From the NCBI GenBank assembly GCA_964451605.1, contig CAYVJA010000003.1:1-64000 (forward strand): a stretch of 64,000 nt of DNA, written 5' to 3'. The DNA comes from JAQVSH01 sp964451605. Its GTDB lineage: Bacteria; Bacteroidota; Bacteroidia; Bacteroidales; UBA4181. The notes below the pieces were generated by a model. That model was not told the DNA's origin and did not search any database. It saw nothing but the letters and a program-made list of their open reading frames with translations. The number at the start of each line of letters is the position of its first letter. The first letter of the stretch is position 1. Of this stretch, positions 15,878 through 25,394 are shown piece by piece. A program made the translations under genes and the position numbers.

Positions 15878-18625
15878 TTAGAAAAGTTCCATCTGTTCGC
15901 CGGGGCGAATTACCTCCATTTTCACATCGGGGAAGGGATCTGTAATCTCCTCCGTCTCCCTGGTCTCTTCAGCTGCAGGGTTTTCATCGTCTGCAATTTC
16001 CTCAACTTCGGCCGGAGAGGAGGTTACCTCGATTTCCTCCTCCTGCAGCGTATCCGGCCCTTCATCCTGATTGGGCTGATCGTTGATTTCGGGCTCGGCA
16101 GGTTCGCACTCTTCAACCCGGGCAATCTCCCATGAAGAGAGTCGTTTCCCTTTAGCCCGGAAGCCCTTGATACCCACAAACTCTTCGCCGTCTACTATCT
16201 CAGGCGGCCTGCCTGCATGATGTCCTCCATAGGTTATCTCGAAGCGGGGTCTGGAGTGAGAACTGATGCAGACCAGTTGCCCTCCTTCCTCGGGAATAAA
16301 CGGGGTATCGCGTTCAATACCCTCGAAACAGAACCGCTTAAGATAGTACTGGCCCGACGGGTCTATATAGATAGCCGTATATACCTTTCCGTCGTCGAAC
16401 TTTTCGAGCCGTAAAAGATTCTCTTCAAAATGGTAAGAAGTATCGTATCCACAGGTCCTGAATCTGCCCGACCCATTAACCACCAGGAGCTTATCATGCG
16501 TGTCGAATTCGCCGATCAGGTCACCCCGGTTTTCGGTATTTAAACGATGAATGTCCTTGTCGAACCAAACCTTCTGTCCGCCCAGCGTCGATGAACCCTT
16601 CTCCTTAAGCATAATCTTGTGGATGCCGTGGCGGGTAAGGATATTCCCCTGAGAATCTCTTCCTTTAATGGCCAGCTGACCCAAATCGAGCTCCATAACC
16701 AGACTCTTCAGCCTGGGCCGCGGCTTCAGGTAGACTTTCAGAATTTCCGATTCCCCGTTTGGATTGGCGCTGAAATAGAGCAGTTGTGTGCCGGGAGTTC
16801 CCTTGGTGATGTTATACTCTTTGTCGCGGGTGATACCCGAGATGGCACAACGTTTCATCATAATGGCCCCGTTCTTCCCGTCCCGGTATACAATATTGTA
16901 GATGGTTCGGCTGTCGTTCTTCTTGAAGATGTTGACATAGTGAATGTTTTTTCCGAAGAAGGCTTTCTCCGAAACTTTCGACACCACATACGACCCGTCT
17001 TTTCTGATGACAATGATATCGTCCATGTCGGAACAGTCGCAAAGGAACTCATCCTTTTTGAGCGAAGTCCCAATCATTCCCTCTTCCCGGTTTACGTAGA
17101 GTTTCTCATTGGCTATCACCACCCGGGCTGCCTCGATATTGTCGAAATTCCGAATTTCGGTTCGGCGCTCACGCCCCTTCCCGTGTTTTTCGCGGATGGA
17201 GCCAAAGTAGGCAATGGCGTAGTCGGTAAGATGTGCCAGGTTGTGGCGTACCTGTGCCATCTCCTCCTCAACCCCGCGGATATGTTCCTCTGCCTTTTTC
17301 AGGTCGAATTTTGAGATGCGGCGCACCGGCTTTTCGGTGAGCTTCAAGAGATCGTCCCGGAGGATTTCCCGCTTAAAGAGTTTCCGGAAGGGGATAAAAG
17401 CGGTGTCGATGGCATCAATCTGTTCGTCCCACGAGGCCAGATCCTTTTCCAGTTCGCGATAGATTTTCTGCTCAAAAAAGACCTTCTCGAGCGAAGAGAA
17501 GTGCCAATCCTCTTCGAGTTCGCCCAAACGAATCTCCAACTCCTGGCGGAGCAGATTCATGGTACGCTGGGTAGAAATTTTCAGGATGTCCGAGACAGAG
17601 AGGAAGCGGGGTTGATGCTCGTCGATTACACAGGAATTGGGCGAAACCGGAATTTCACAATCTGTAAATGCGTAGAGGGCGTCGATGGTTTTATCGGGTG
17701 AGATCCCGGGAGCCAAATGAAACAGAATCTCTGCTTCGGCAGCCGTATTATCATCGATTTTCCGGATCTTAATCTTTCCCTTATCGTTGGCTTTCAGAAT
17801 GGAATCGATGAGCGAAGAGGTGGTTTTCCCAAAAGGGACCTCTTTAATGGCCAGGGTCTTGCTGTCAACTTTTACAATCTTTGCTCTAATTCTGACCGAT
17901 CCTCCCCGGATTCCTTCGTTATAACGTGATACATCTATATAACCGCCTGTGGGGAAGTCGGGATAGAGTTCGAACGATTCGCCCCGCAGATGGGCAATCG
18001 AAGCGTCAATCAGTTCGAGGAAGTTGTGAGGCAGAATTTTTGACGCCAGCCCGACGGCAATTCCCTCAACCCCTTGCTGCAGCAAAAGCGGGAATTTCAC
18101 GGGCAAGGTTATGGGCTCTTTGTTACGTCCGTCGTACGAAAGTTTCCAGGGAGTGGTTTTGGGGTTAAACACCACGTCGTGAGCAAATTTCGAGAGTCGG
18201 GCCTCAATGTAGCGGGGTGCAGCCGCGCCGTCGCCTGTAAGAATGTTTCCCCAGTTACCCTGGGTTTCTACCAGCAACTCTTTCTGCCCCATATTCACCA
18301 GGGCATCGCCGATGGAGGCATCGCCGTGGGGGTGAAACTGCATCGTATGGCCAATGATATTGGCCACCTTGTTAAATCGGCCATCGTCCATTCGCTTCAT
18401 GGAGTGGAGAATACGCCGCTGAACAGGCTTCAGTCCGTCGTCGATATGGGGCACGGCCCTCTCAAGAATTACATACGAAGCGTAGTCGAGAAACCAATCC
18501 TCGAACATGCCCGAAAGGGTATTAATTCTGGGATTCTCCTCGTGTAGTCCACCGCCCTCCTCTTGGGGGGCGGTATTGCCGTGGCCCTCTCGACCGGCCG
18601 TTTCGTGTGTTAAATCATCTTGCAT
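15878..18625 (-). CDS. parC: DNA topoisomerase IV subunit A (ParC/GyrA-like)
   Basis: This subunit cuts and rejoins DNA and, with the partner encoded upstream, decatenates chromosomes. The 915-residue product has the type IIA breakage-reunion domain, with the catalytic tyrosine in GAAAPRYIEARL (Tyr139) and the QFHPHGDASIGDAL helix nearby. The C-terminal half carries the beta-propeller repeats expected of the A subunit. The last roughly 90 residues are an acidic, Glu/Pro-rich tail ending in EQMELF. It follows parE by 25 bases. Bacteroidota enzymes of this pair are normally annotated as topoisomerase IV; a gyrase pair should be elsewhere. Confidence 0.93.
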   Translation of the reverse strand: MQDDLTHETAGREGHGNTAPQEEGGGLHEENPRINTLSGMFEDWFLDYASYVILERAVPHIDDGLKPVQRRILHSMKRMDDGRFNKVANIIGHTMQFHPHGDASIGDALVNMGQKELLVETQGNWGNILTGDGAAAPRYIEARLSKFAHDVVFNPKTTPWKLSYDGRNKEPITLPVKFPLLLQQGVEGIAVGLASKILPHNFLELIDASIAHLRGESFELYPDFPTGGYIDVSRYNEGIRGGSVRIRAKIVKVDSKTLAIKEVPFGKTTSSLIDSILKANDKGKIKIRKIDDNTAAEAEILFHLAPGISPDKTIDALYAFTDCEIPVSPNSCVIDEHQPRFLSVSDILKISTQRTMNLLRQELEIRLGELEEDWHFSSLEKVFFEQKIYRELEKDLASWDEQIDAIDTAFIPFRKLFKREILRDDLLKLTEKPVRRISKFDLKKAEEHIRGVEEEMAQVRHNLAHLTDYAIAYFGSIREKHGKGRERRTEIRNFDNIEAARVVIANEKLYVNREEGMIGTSLKKDEFLCDCSDMDDIIVIRKDGSYVVSKVSEKAFFGKNIHYVNIFKKNDSRTIYNIVYRDGKNGAIMMKRCAISGITRDKEYNITKGTPGTQLLYFSANPNGESEILKVYLKPRPRLKSLVMELDLGQLAIKGRDSQGNILTRHGIHKIMLKEKGSSTLGGQKVWFDKDIHRLNTENRGDLIGEFDTHDKLLVVNGSGRFRTCGYDTSYHFEENLLRLEKFDDGKVYTAIYIDPSGQYYLKRFCFEGIERDTPFIPEEGGQLVCISSHSRPRFEITYGGHHAGRPPEIVDGEEFVGIKGFRAKGKRLSSWEIARVEECEPAEPEINDQPNQDEGPDTLQEEEIEVTSSPAEVEEIADDENPAAEETRETEEITDPFPDVKMEVIRPGEQMELF

Positions 18626-18650
18626 GGTACCGTTTCAGTTCCTTAAGGAT

Positions 18651-20507
18651 TTATGCGAGTACTTCGGCCGTTTCGGGCACCGGGTCTTCGTCGAAGCGTA
18701 ATTTTTCGATGATAAAATTCTGGCGGTCCGGGGTATTTTTCCCCATATAAAACTCCAGCATATTTTTGATATTGTCGGATTTACGCAGTTTTACCCGTTC
18801 CAGCCGAATGCCGGGACCGATAAAATGGACAAACTCATCGGGCGATATTTCACCCAACCCTTTAAATCGGGTAATCTCGGGATTGGCCCCTAATTCGCGA
18901 CAGGCATCAAGCCGTTCATTCTCGGAATAACAGTAAAAAGTCTTCTTTTTGTTACGTACCCGGAATAGGGGAGTCTGCAGGATATAGAGATGTCCGTTTT
19001 TGATCAGGTCGGGGAAAAACTGCAGGAAAAAGGTAAGAATCAGTAAACGTATATGCATCCCGTCGTCGTCGGCATCTGTAGCAATAATCACCTTGTTGTA
19101 GCGCAGATTTTCGATTCCCTCCTCAATATTGAGCGCGGCCTGCAGCAGATTAAACTCCTCGTTCTCGTAGACCACTTTTTTTGTGAGGCCGAAAGAGTTG
19201 AGCGGTTTCCCCTTGAGACTAAATACGGCCTGGGTATTCACATCACGGCTCTTGGTAATGGAGCCGCTGGCCGAATCGCCCTCGGTAATAAAAATGGAGG
19301 TCTCTTCGTTTCGTTCGTGTTTATCGCCCAGATGAAGGCGGCAATCGCGCAATTTGCTGTTGTGAAGGCTCACTTTCCTGGCCCGCTCTTTGGCCAGCTT
19401 GCGGATACCGGCCATGGCCTTTCTTTCTTTCTCCGACTCCACAATTTTTCGGAGCAGGATTTCGGCGGTATCAGGATTACGGTGCAGATAGTTGTCGAGC
19501 TCCTTTTTTAGAAAATCGAGAATAAACTTGCTGACGGTGGGGCCTCCCGGACCCATATCTTTCGAGCCGAGTTTGGTTTTGGTCTGCGATTCAAAAACCG
19601 GTTCTTCAATCTTCACACTCACAGCGGCCACTATGGAGGCACGGATATCGGTGGCCTCATAATCTTTTTTGTAAAAATCCCGGATGGTTTTTACATAGGC
19701 CTCTCTGAAGGCCGCCAGATGGGTGCCTCCCTGTGTGGTAAACTGACCGTTAACAAAGCTGTAGTACTCCTCGCCGTATTGATTCCCGTGGCAGAGAGCA
19801 ATCTCGATATCTTCCTCTTTCAAATGAATAGGGGGGTAAATGCCCGGGGTGCTCATATTTTCGTTCAGGAGATCGAGGAGCCCGTTTTTCGAAAAAAAAC
19901 GGATTCCGTTGAGCCGGATGGAGAGACTGGAGTTCAGAAACACATAGTTCCGTACCATAGTCTCCAGGTACTCCTGGTTAAACTCGTAGGTGCCGAAAAG
20001 CGATTCATCGGCCACAAACGAGGTAAGTGTTCCATTGGGTTCGGCCGAATCGGATTCGGGCGATTCGGTAACCACCATCCCTTCCGAAAAGGAAACTTTT
20101 TTGGTGCGTCCGTCGCGGAACGACTGAATGCAAAATTCGGACGAAAGAGCATTCACTGCCTTAATACCCACACCGTTCAGACCCACCGACTTCTTAAAAG
20201 CTTTAGAGTCGTACTTGGCACCGGTGTTCATTTTTGAGGCTACATCGAGCACCTTCCCCAGCGGAACTCCCCGTCCAAAATCCCTGACAGAAACCTTGCG
20301 GTTGTCGATGGTAATCTGAATCTCTTTGCCAAACCCCATCATATGCTCATCGATAGAGTTGTCGAGTACCTCCTTTATCAGAACATAAATGCCGTCGTCA
20401 GGTGAGGTGCCGTCGCCCAGTTTTCCAATATACATGCCGGGACGGCGACGGATATGCTCCTGCCAGGCCAGTGTTCTGATATCTTCATCTTTGTACTCTG
20501 CAACCAT
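18651..20507 (-). CDS. parE: DNA topoisomerase IV subunit B (ParE/GyrB-like)
   Basis: This is the ATPase subunit of topoisomerase IV. The 618-residue product (start at ATG 20507, MVAEYKDEDI) has a GHKL ATPase domain: EVLDNSIDEH, DFGRGVP and GLNGVGIKAVNAL. A transducer domain and a TOPRIM domain with ITEGDSASGS and DADDDGMHIR follow. I rejected a start 57 bases further upstream because it would place the promoter element at 20533-20540 inside the gene. It forms an operon with parC and aroK. Confidence 0.94.
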   Translation of the reverse strand: MVAEYKDEDIRTLAWQEHIRRRPGMYIGKLGDGTSPDDGIYVLIKEVLDNSIDEHMMGFGKEIQITIDNRKVSVRDFGRGVPLGKVLDVASKMNTGAKYDSKAFKKSVGLNGVGIKAVNALSSEFCIQSFRDGRTKKVSFSEGMVVTESPESDSAEPNGTLTSFVADESLFGTYEFNQEYLETMVRNYVFLNSSLSIRLNGIRFFSKNGLLDLLNENMSTPGIYPPIHLKEEDIEIALCHGNQYGEEYYSFVNGQFTTQGGTHLAAFREAYVKTIRDFYKKDYEATDIRASIVAAVSVKIEEPVFESQTKTKLGSKDMGPGGPTVSKFILDFLKKELDNYLHRNPDTAEILLRKIVESEKERKAMAGIRKLAKERARKVSLHNSKLRDCRLHLGDKHERNEETSIFITEGDSASGSITKSRDVNTQAVFSLKGKPLNSFGLTKKVVYENEEFNLLQAALNIEEGIENLRYNKVIIATDADDDGMHIRLLILTFFLQFFPDLIKNGHLYILQTPLFRVRNKKKTFYCYSENERLDACRELGANPEITRFKGLGEISPDEFVHFIGPGIRLERVKLRKSDNIKNMLEFYMGKNTPDRQNFIIEKLRFDEDPVPETAEVLA

Positions 20508-20532
20508 ATCTGATTTTGGGAAATTTTGCTGA

Positions 20533-20540
20533 CAAATATA
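20533..20540 (-). promoter_or_regulatory. -7 promoter element (TATATTTG) for parE-parC-aroK
   Basis: The minus strand reads TATATTTG, matching TAnnTTTG, 25 bases before the parE ATG. A TTTG lies 23 nt further upstream (20564-20567), slightly beyond the usual spacing. Confidence 0.5.
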
Positions 20541-20560
20541 CAGAAAACAAATGGGGAGGG

Positions 20561-21292
20561 TCACAAAAAAACCACCTCTTTTAGCCAGTATTTTCGTTCT
20601 TCGCCCTCTGTGGTCAGGATATAAAGCCGTCCATCTTCGCCCACTCTCTCCAGGGTTCCTTCGAATTTTCCCGAACTGTCGGCGAAGGCAGAAACCCCGC
20701 CTCTGTGGTAGAGCCGATCATGATAAATACGATCTATCTCTGCCAGCCTGCCCGAACGTGCCTGCTCGTATCGGCCCATAATGGCCCTCTGCACCAGAGG
20801 TGCCAGGGAGGCCGGCTCGAACGATCTTTTTGCTGCCTCCGCCAGCGATATCGGATTGGGAATGCCTGGGCTGAAAACCCTCTGATTTACGTTGATTCCC
20901 ACTCCGGCTACCGCGTTTTTCATATAGTTTCCCGCGATTACCGTCTCAATCAGAATACCTCCCAACTTGCGCGAACCCACATAGAGATCGTTTGGCCATT
21001 TTACAGAAACATTTTCAACTCCCAGCGTGTCGGCAAAGTCGACCAGTGCAACTCCCAGCAACTTCGAAAGCCAGAACTGTTTAGACGGTAAAAGAAAGGA
21101 GGGGTAAAAGACCATGGAAAAACAAAGATTCATATCGGGTGCGCTCTCCCAGACATTGCTCCCTTGTCCGCGGCCCGCATTTTGCCGGGAAGTCCAGAAG
21201 AGGGTTCCCTCTTCTGGATTATCGGTTTTCAACAGCCCGGTAAGATAACAGTTGGTTGAATCGGTTTCGGGAAGATGGATGATTGATGTCAT
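20561..21292 (-). CDS. birA: Biotin--[acetyl-CoA-carboxylase] ligase
   Basis: The enzyme activates biotin with ATP and attaches it to biotin carboxyl carrier proteins. The 243-residue product contains DSTNCYL, the biotin-AMP loop GRGQGSNVW, and KWPNDLYVGSRKLGGILIE. There is no N-terminal DNA-binding domain, so this is the monofunctional type and not a repressor. It is divergent from the rsfS-ftsH operon and lies upstream of parE on the same strand. Confidence 0.95.
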   Translation of the reverse strand: MTSIIHLPETDSTNCYLTGLLKTDNPEEGTLFWTSRQNAGRGQGSNVWESAPDMNLCFSMVFYPSFLLPSKQFWLSKLLGVALVDFADTLGVENVSVKWPNDLYVGSRKLGGILIETVIAGNYMKNAVAGVGINVNQRVFSPGIPNPISLAEAAKRSFEPASLAPLVQRAIMGRYEQARSGRLAEIDRIYHDRLYHRGGVSAFADSSGKFEGTLERVGEDGRLYILTTEGEERKYWLKEVVFL

Positions 21293-21343
21293 GATTGAAC
21301 AAAAAGATTTCTGCCAATGTTCCTATTGTGGTGATGCCTGAAG

Positions 21344-21375
21344 TTTGACAAGTTGCAGGTTTATATTACCTTTGC
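21344..21375 (+). promoter_or_regulatory. Full Bacteroidota promoter for rsfS-ftsH-cdsA-psd
   Basis: TTTG (21344-21347), 20 nt, then TACCTTTG (21368-21375): both elements match the consensus and the spacing is ideal. The expected leader to the rsfS start is about 60 nt. Confidence 0.8.
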
Positions 21376-21439
21376 GGCTCGGACAACCCTGCAAAAATAG
21401 GGTTTGTAAAGCGATCTTACCAGGCATAACTCCCTTTTG

Positions 21440-21853
21440 ATGAATAAAAACAGAATGAACGAAACAGAACCTCTTCTTAGTGTTATACTCGATGCAATTG
21501 AAGAGAAACAGGGTAGAGATATGATCAGTATCAATTTATCACATCTCGGGAATGCTGTTGCCGACTATTTCGTAATCTGTCATGGCGATTCCGTGCCTCA
21601 GGTAGGAGCTATCGCCGCATTTGTCGAGGAACTGGTGGCAAGAAAACTCGATATGAAGGTTCTGCGCAGGCAGGGTTTCGAAAACAGCCAGTGGGTGTTG
21701 TTGGTTTTCGACAATGTGGTTGTGCATATCTTTCTGAAAGAGTATCGCGACTATTACAAACTCGAGGATCTCTGGGCCGACGGTGTTGTGGTAAACTATG
21801 CCGAAACAGGGAACCACCCTTTGCCTCCCAAAAAAAAGAAATCTCTTGATTAG
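21440..21853 (+). CDS. rsfS: Ribosome silencing factor RsfS
   Basis: RsfS binds ribosomal protein L14 and blocks subunit joining when nutrients are short. The 137-residue product carries the family core DMISINLSHLGNAVADYFVI, then FENSQWVLLVFDNVVVHIF and the terminal EYRDYYKLEDLW. I start at ATG 21440; a TTG lies directly before it, and ATG 21455 (MNETEPLL) is also possible. It heads a four-gene plus-strand operon, with ftsH starting four bases after its stop. Confidence 0.94.
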   Translation: MNKNRMNETEPLLSVILDAIEEKQGRDMISINLSHLGNAVADYFVICHGDSVPQVGAIAAFVEELVARKLDMKVLRRQGFENSQWVLLVFDNVVVHIFLKEYRDYYKLEDLWADGVVVNYAETGNHPLPPKKKKSLD

Positions 21854-21857
21854 CTCT

Positions 21858-23876
21858 ATGGATACTGACCAAAAATCACAGTCAAAACCCTCTCCCGACG
21901 GAAAGAAGCCTGTTCTTCCCGGACCGGTCAGGCCCAGATTTAATATCTATTGGGTCTATATGCTGGTCTTCTTTGTGATTGTGGCTCTCCAGTTCTTCCG
22001 TTACGGAGACTCTCCCCAGGAAACCGACTGGAAAACCTTCCGTCAGGAGATGTTGTTGAAAGGCGACGTCGAAAAGGTGATTGTGGTGAACAACGCCGAA
22101 GTAGAGGTCTTCATCCGGCAGGATCGGTTAAAGGGTGATTACTATAAGAAGTATCTCGATAACGGGATGATGTCTATACCCCAGAAGGGGCCCCATTTCC
22201 ATTTTGCCATTGGCTCGGTTGAGACCTTCGAGAAAAATATGACAGAAGCCCAGGCCGAAATTGCCGAATCGGAAAGGGTTTCCATTACGTACGAGCCCCG
22301 AAAGAATTTCTGGACCGATGCAGCGCTTTGGCTTCCAGTCATCCTGATTGTGGTTTTCTGGGTTTTCTTCTTCCGTCGTATGGGCTCCGGAGGGGGTTCC
22401 GGCGGAGGAATATTCAATGTAGGCAAATCACGTGCGCAGATTTTCGACCGTGAGACCGCCGTCCGAACCACCTTCAAGGATGTAGCCGGTTTGGAGGAGG
22501 CCAAAGTGGAGATCAGCGAAATTGTGGAATTTTTGAAACACCCGCAGAAGTATACCGACCTGGGCGGGAAAATTCCTAAGGGAGCCCTGCTGGTAGGCCC
22601 TCCGGGTACAGGAAAGACCCTTATTGCAAAGGCGGTGGCGGGCGAAGCCAATGTCCCCTTCTTTTCCATATCGGGTTCCGATTTTGTGGAGATGTTCGTC
22701 GGCGTAGGAGCCTCGCGTGTGCGCGATCTTTTTAAACAGGCCAAAGAGAAGGCTCCCTGTATCATCTTTATCGATGAGATTGATGCCATTGGCCGAGCCC
22801 GTGGGAAAAATCCCAATATGGGTTCGAACGACGAACGCGAGAATACCCTCAATCAGCTCCTTACCGAAATGGACGGTTTTTCGCCCAATACGGGAATCAT
22901 CATCCTGGCTGCCACCAACCGTGCCGATATTCTCGACAGAGCCCTGCTGCGTGCCGGGCGCTTCGACCGCCAGATTCTGGTTGAGCTGCCCGATTTGAAC
23001 GAGCGTCGCGCCATATTTCTGGTTCACCTGCGTCCTGTGAAGATTGAGAAGGGGCTTGATGTGGATTTCCTTGCCAAGCAAACTCCCGGTTTTTCTGGTG
23101 CCGACATTGCCAATGTATGTAACGAGGCTGCCCTTATTGCTGCCCGAAAGGAGAAGAAGGCGGTCGAAAAACAGGATTTTCTCGATGCCATAGATCGTAT
23201 TGTGGGCGGGCTTGAAAAACGCAACAAGATGATCTCTCCCCGTGAGAAGAAGACCATTGCCTTTCATGAGGCGGGTCATGCCACGGTTAGCTGGATGCTC
23301 GAACATGCCAGCCCGCTGATTAAGGTCACCATCATTCCCCGCGGCCGGGCTCTGGGTGCTGCATGGTATCTGCCCGATGAGCGGCAGATAACTACCGTTG
23401 AGCAGATTCTCGACGAGATGTGCGCCATTCTCGGAGGGCGTGCTGCCGAAGAGTTGGTCTTCGGGACTGTCTCGACAGGTGCGCTTAACGATCTGGAGCG
23501 GGTTACCAAGCAGGCTTATGCCATGGTGGCCTACTACGGTATGGGAAAAGAGTTGAAGAACAAAAGTTTCTTCGATTCCACCAACGCGGCCGAATTCTCA
23601 TTTCAGAAGCCTTACAGCGAAAAGACGGCCGAAGTGATAGACCGGGAGACTGCCGAGATTATTACTGCTGCCTACGAACGGGCTAAGAAGGTGTTATCCG
23701 ATCATCGGGAGGGATTCGAACAGTTGGCCAACCGGCTTTTGGAGTCGGAGGTTATCTTCCGCGAAGATCTCGAGCACATTTTTGGCGAGCGTCAGTGGAA
23801 GAGTGAAGATCTGCCGGTTTCCGGCCAGATTGCCGAACAGGAGAGTCAGAATAACCAAGAACCTACCGTTTCCTGA
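21858..23876 (+). CDS. ftsH: ATP-dependent zinc metalloprotease FtsH
   Basis: FtsH is a membrane-bound AAA+ protease that extracts and degrades membrane and regulatory proteins. The 672-residue product (ATG 21858, MDTDQKSQ) has two membrane segments (about 29-47 and 156-172) with a periplasmic domain between them. It then has Walker A GPPGTGKT (247-254), Walker B IIFIDEID (302-309), the second region of homology AATNRADILDRALLRAGRFD, and the zinc site HEAGH (470-474). I reject a start 60 bases upstream because it overlaps rsfS and adds an unrelated N-terminus. FtsH controlling LpxC turnover is known in enterics, but the sequence does not show it here. Confidence 0.97.
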   Translation: MDTDQKSQSKPSPDGKKPVLPGPVRPRFNIYWVYMLVFFVIVALQFFRYGDSPQETDWKTFRQEMLLKGDVEKVIVVNNAEVEVFIRQDRLKGDYYKKYLDNGMMSIPQKGPHFHFAIGSVETFEKNMTEAQAEIAESERVSITYEPRKNFWTDAALWLPVILIVVFWVFFFRRMGSGGGSGGGIFNVGKSRAQIFDRETAVRTTFKDVAGLEEAKVEISEIVEFLKHPQKYTDLGGKIPKGALLVGPPGTGKTLIAKAVAGEANVPFFSISGSDFVEMFVGVGASRVRDLFKQAKEKAPCIIFIDEIDAIGRARGKNPNMGSNDERENTLNQLLTEMDGFSPNTGIIILAATNRADILDRALLRAGRFDRQILVELPDLNERRAIFLVHLRPVKIEKGLDVDFLAKQTPGFSGADIANVCNEAALIAARKEKKAVEKQDFLDAIDRIVGGLEKRNKMISPREKKTIAFHEAGHATVSWMLEHASPLIKVTIIPRGRALGAAWYLPDERQITTVEQILDEMCAILGGRAAEELVFGTVSTGALNDLERVTKQAYAMVAYYGMGKELKNKSFFDSTNAAEFSFQKPYSEKTAEVIDRETAEIITAAYERAKKVLSDHREGFEQLANRLLESEVIFREDLEHIFGERQWKSEDLPVSGQIAEQESQNNQEPTVS

Positions 23877-23888
23877 TACCGTAGCATT

Positions 23889-24713
23889 GTGAATGAATTA
23901 TTGAAACGATCCATTACGGGGGCGTTCTTCGTTGCTTTACTGGTGGCCGGAATATGGGTACACCCCATCTCCTATTTGTCGCTGTTTGCCTTTATTACCG
24001 GGGGTACCATCTACGAGTTTTATCGGATTGTGATTAAGCGGCGCCTTCTGGCACAGCGACATCTGGGAACGCTGACAGGTGTATTTCTCTTTGTCATCAC
24101 CTTCTTTCATGCACAGGCCATTGTGAATGAGGATATTTTCTTAATCCTGATTCCCATTATGGTGCTTATTTTCATATCCGAACTCTATAAAGGAAATCTG
24201 CGTCCGTTCGACAACATAGCTGTCTCCGTTCTGGGCGTTATCTATATAGCTTTACCCTTTTCGCTATTCAACTACTTTATCTTTTTGCATAAAGAGGGGC
24301 AGATTTTTTTCACCCCCGAGGTGTTACTGGGATTTTTCTTTCTTCTTTGGGCCAACGACTCAGGCGCCTACCTGGCCGGCCGCCGTTTTGGGAAACATCG
24401 TCTTTTTAAGCGGATCTCGCCAAAAAAATCGTGGGAAGGATTTGCCGGCGGAGCAATTCTCTCACTTACGGTAGCGCTGATTATTTCGAAAGCGTTTCCC
24501 ATCTTGCGTCTTGTCGACTGGGTGGCCATGGCTGTGATTATTTCTATCTTCGGCGTGTATGGCGACTTGAACGAATCGATGCTTAAGCGGAGTCTTAACA
24601 TCAAAGATTCCGGCACTATGCTTCCCGGACACGGGGGATTGCTTGACCGGTTTGATTCTGTGCTGCTGGCCTCGCCCATTGTCTACCTCTATTTGCGTAT
24701 ATTTGTTTATTAA
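23889..24713 (+). CDS. cdsA: Phosphatidate cytidylyltransferase
   Basis: CdsA makes CDP-diacylglycerol from phosphatidate and CTP in the inner membrane. The 274-residue product is strongly hydrophobic with several membrane helices and ends with the signature around LKRSLNIKDSGTMLPGHGG followed by LLDRFDS. It starts at a GTG 12 bases after ftsH. The next gene is phosphatidylserine decarboxylase, so two phospholipid steps are together. Confidence 0.95.
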   Translation: MNELLKRSITGAFFVALLVAGIWVHPISYLSLFAFITGGTIYEFYRIVIKRRLLAQRHLGTLTGVFLFVITFFHAQAIVNEDIFLILIPIMVLIFISELYKGNLRPFDNIAVSVLGVIYIALPFSLFNYFIFLHKEGQIFFTPEVLLGFFFLLWANDSGAYLAGRRFGKHRLFKRISPKKSWEGFAGGAILSLTVALIISKAFPILRLVDWVAMAVIISIFGVYGDLNESMLKRSLNIKDSGTMLPGHGGLLDRFDSVLLASPIVYLYLRIFVY

Positions 24714-24731
24714 CCCCCATAATCTACCGTC

Positions 24732-25394
24732 TTGGAAATAAGATTACATCACGAGGGCTTTCTGATTCTGATTGGCGCCTTTTTGCTCCTGGTTATTCTG
24801 AATGTAGTGGTTTATTGGCTCTTTAAGCCCACTAACTTTTTTGCCTGGCTTCTGCCTGTGGCTTCGCTCCTCTTTTTTCTTTTTCTTCTCTGGTTTTTCC
24901 GTAACCCTCTCCGGCCGGTGACCCCGGATGAGTCGCTCATTATCTCGCCTGCCGATGGTGAGGTGGTTGTGGTGAAGAAGGTGTTCGAGCCCGAATACTT
25001 CAACGATGAGCGGTTACAGGTCTCCATCTTTATGAGCCCTCTTAACGTCCATGTAAATCGATATGCCATAAGTGGTACGGTAGTCTTTTCTGCCTATCAT
25101 GCCGGTACAAATCTGGTTGCCTGGCATCCCAAATCATCGTCCGAAAATGAGCGGTCGTCGGTAGTCATTCAAGATGCCCGGGGTCGTGAAATTCTTGTGC
25201 GACAGATTGCCGGTGCTGTGGCACGCAGAGTGGTCTGTTATGCCAAAGAGGGGATGAAGGTGGTCCAGGGCGATGATATGGGCTTTATCAAATTCGGTTC
25301 ACGGGTAGACCTCTTCCTGCCTCTCAACACCCGTCTTTCGGTAAAAGAGGGCGATGTCGTAACCGGGAACGTTTCGCGTATTGCTCTATGGTAG
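24732..25394 (+). CDS. psd: Phosphatidylserine decarboxylase proenzyme
   Basis: The enzyme makes phosphatidylethanolamine. The 220-residue short form has two N-terminal membrane segments (about 10-55) and the self-cleavage site FGS (188-190), where Ser190 becomes the pyruvoyl group. The ISPADGEV and SPLNVHVNR motifs are present. It starts at TTG 24732, 18 bases after cdsA. Its last nine bases overlap the 3' end of the convergent GldF-GldG gene. Confidence 0.94.
   Translation: MEIRLHHEGFLILIGAFLLLVILNVVVYWLFKPTNFFAWLLPVASLLFFLFLLWFFRNPLRPVTPDESLIISPADGEVVVVKKVFEPEYFNDERLQVSIFMSPLNVHVNRYAISGTVVFSAYHAGTNLVAWHPKSSSENERSSVVIQDARGREILVRQIAGAVARRVVCYAKEGMKVVQGDDMGFIKFGSRVDLFLPLNTRLSVKEGDVVTGNVSRIALW

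Noticed and set aside
22428..23306. A 292-residue open frame on the minus strand
   Set aside because: It is antisense to the AAA and protease domains of ftsH and has no own signals.
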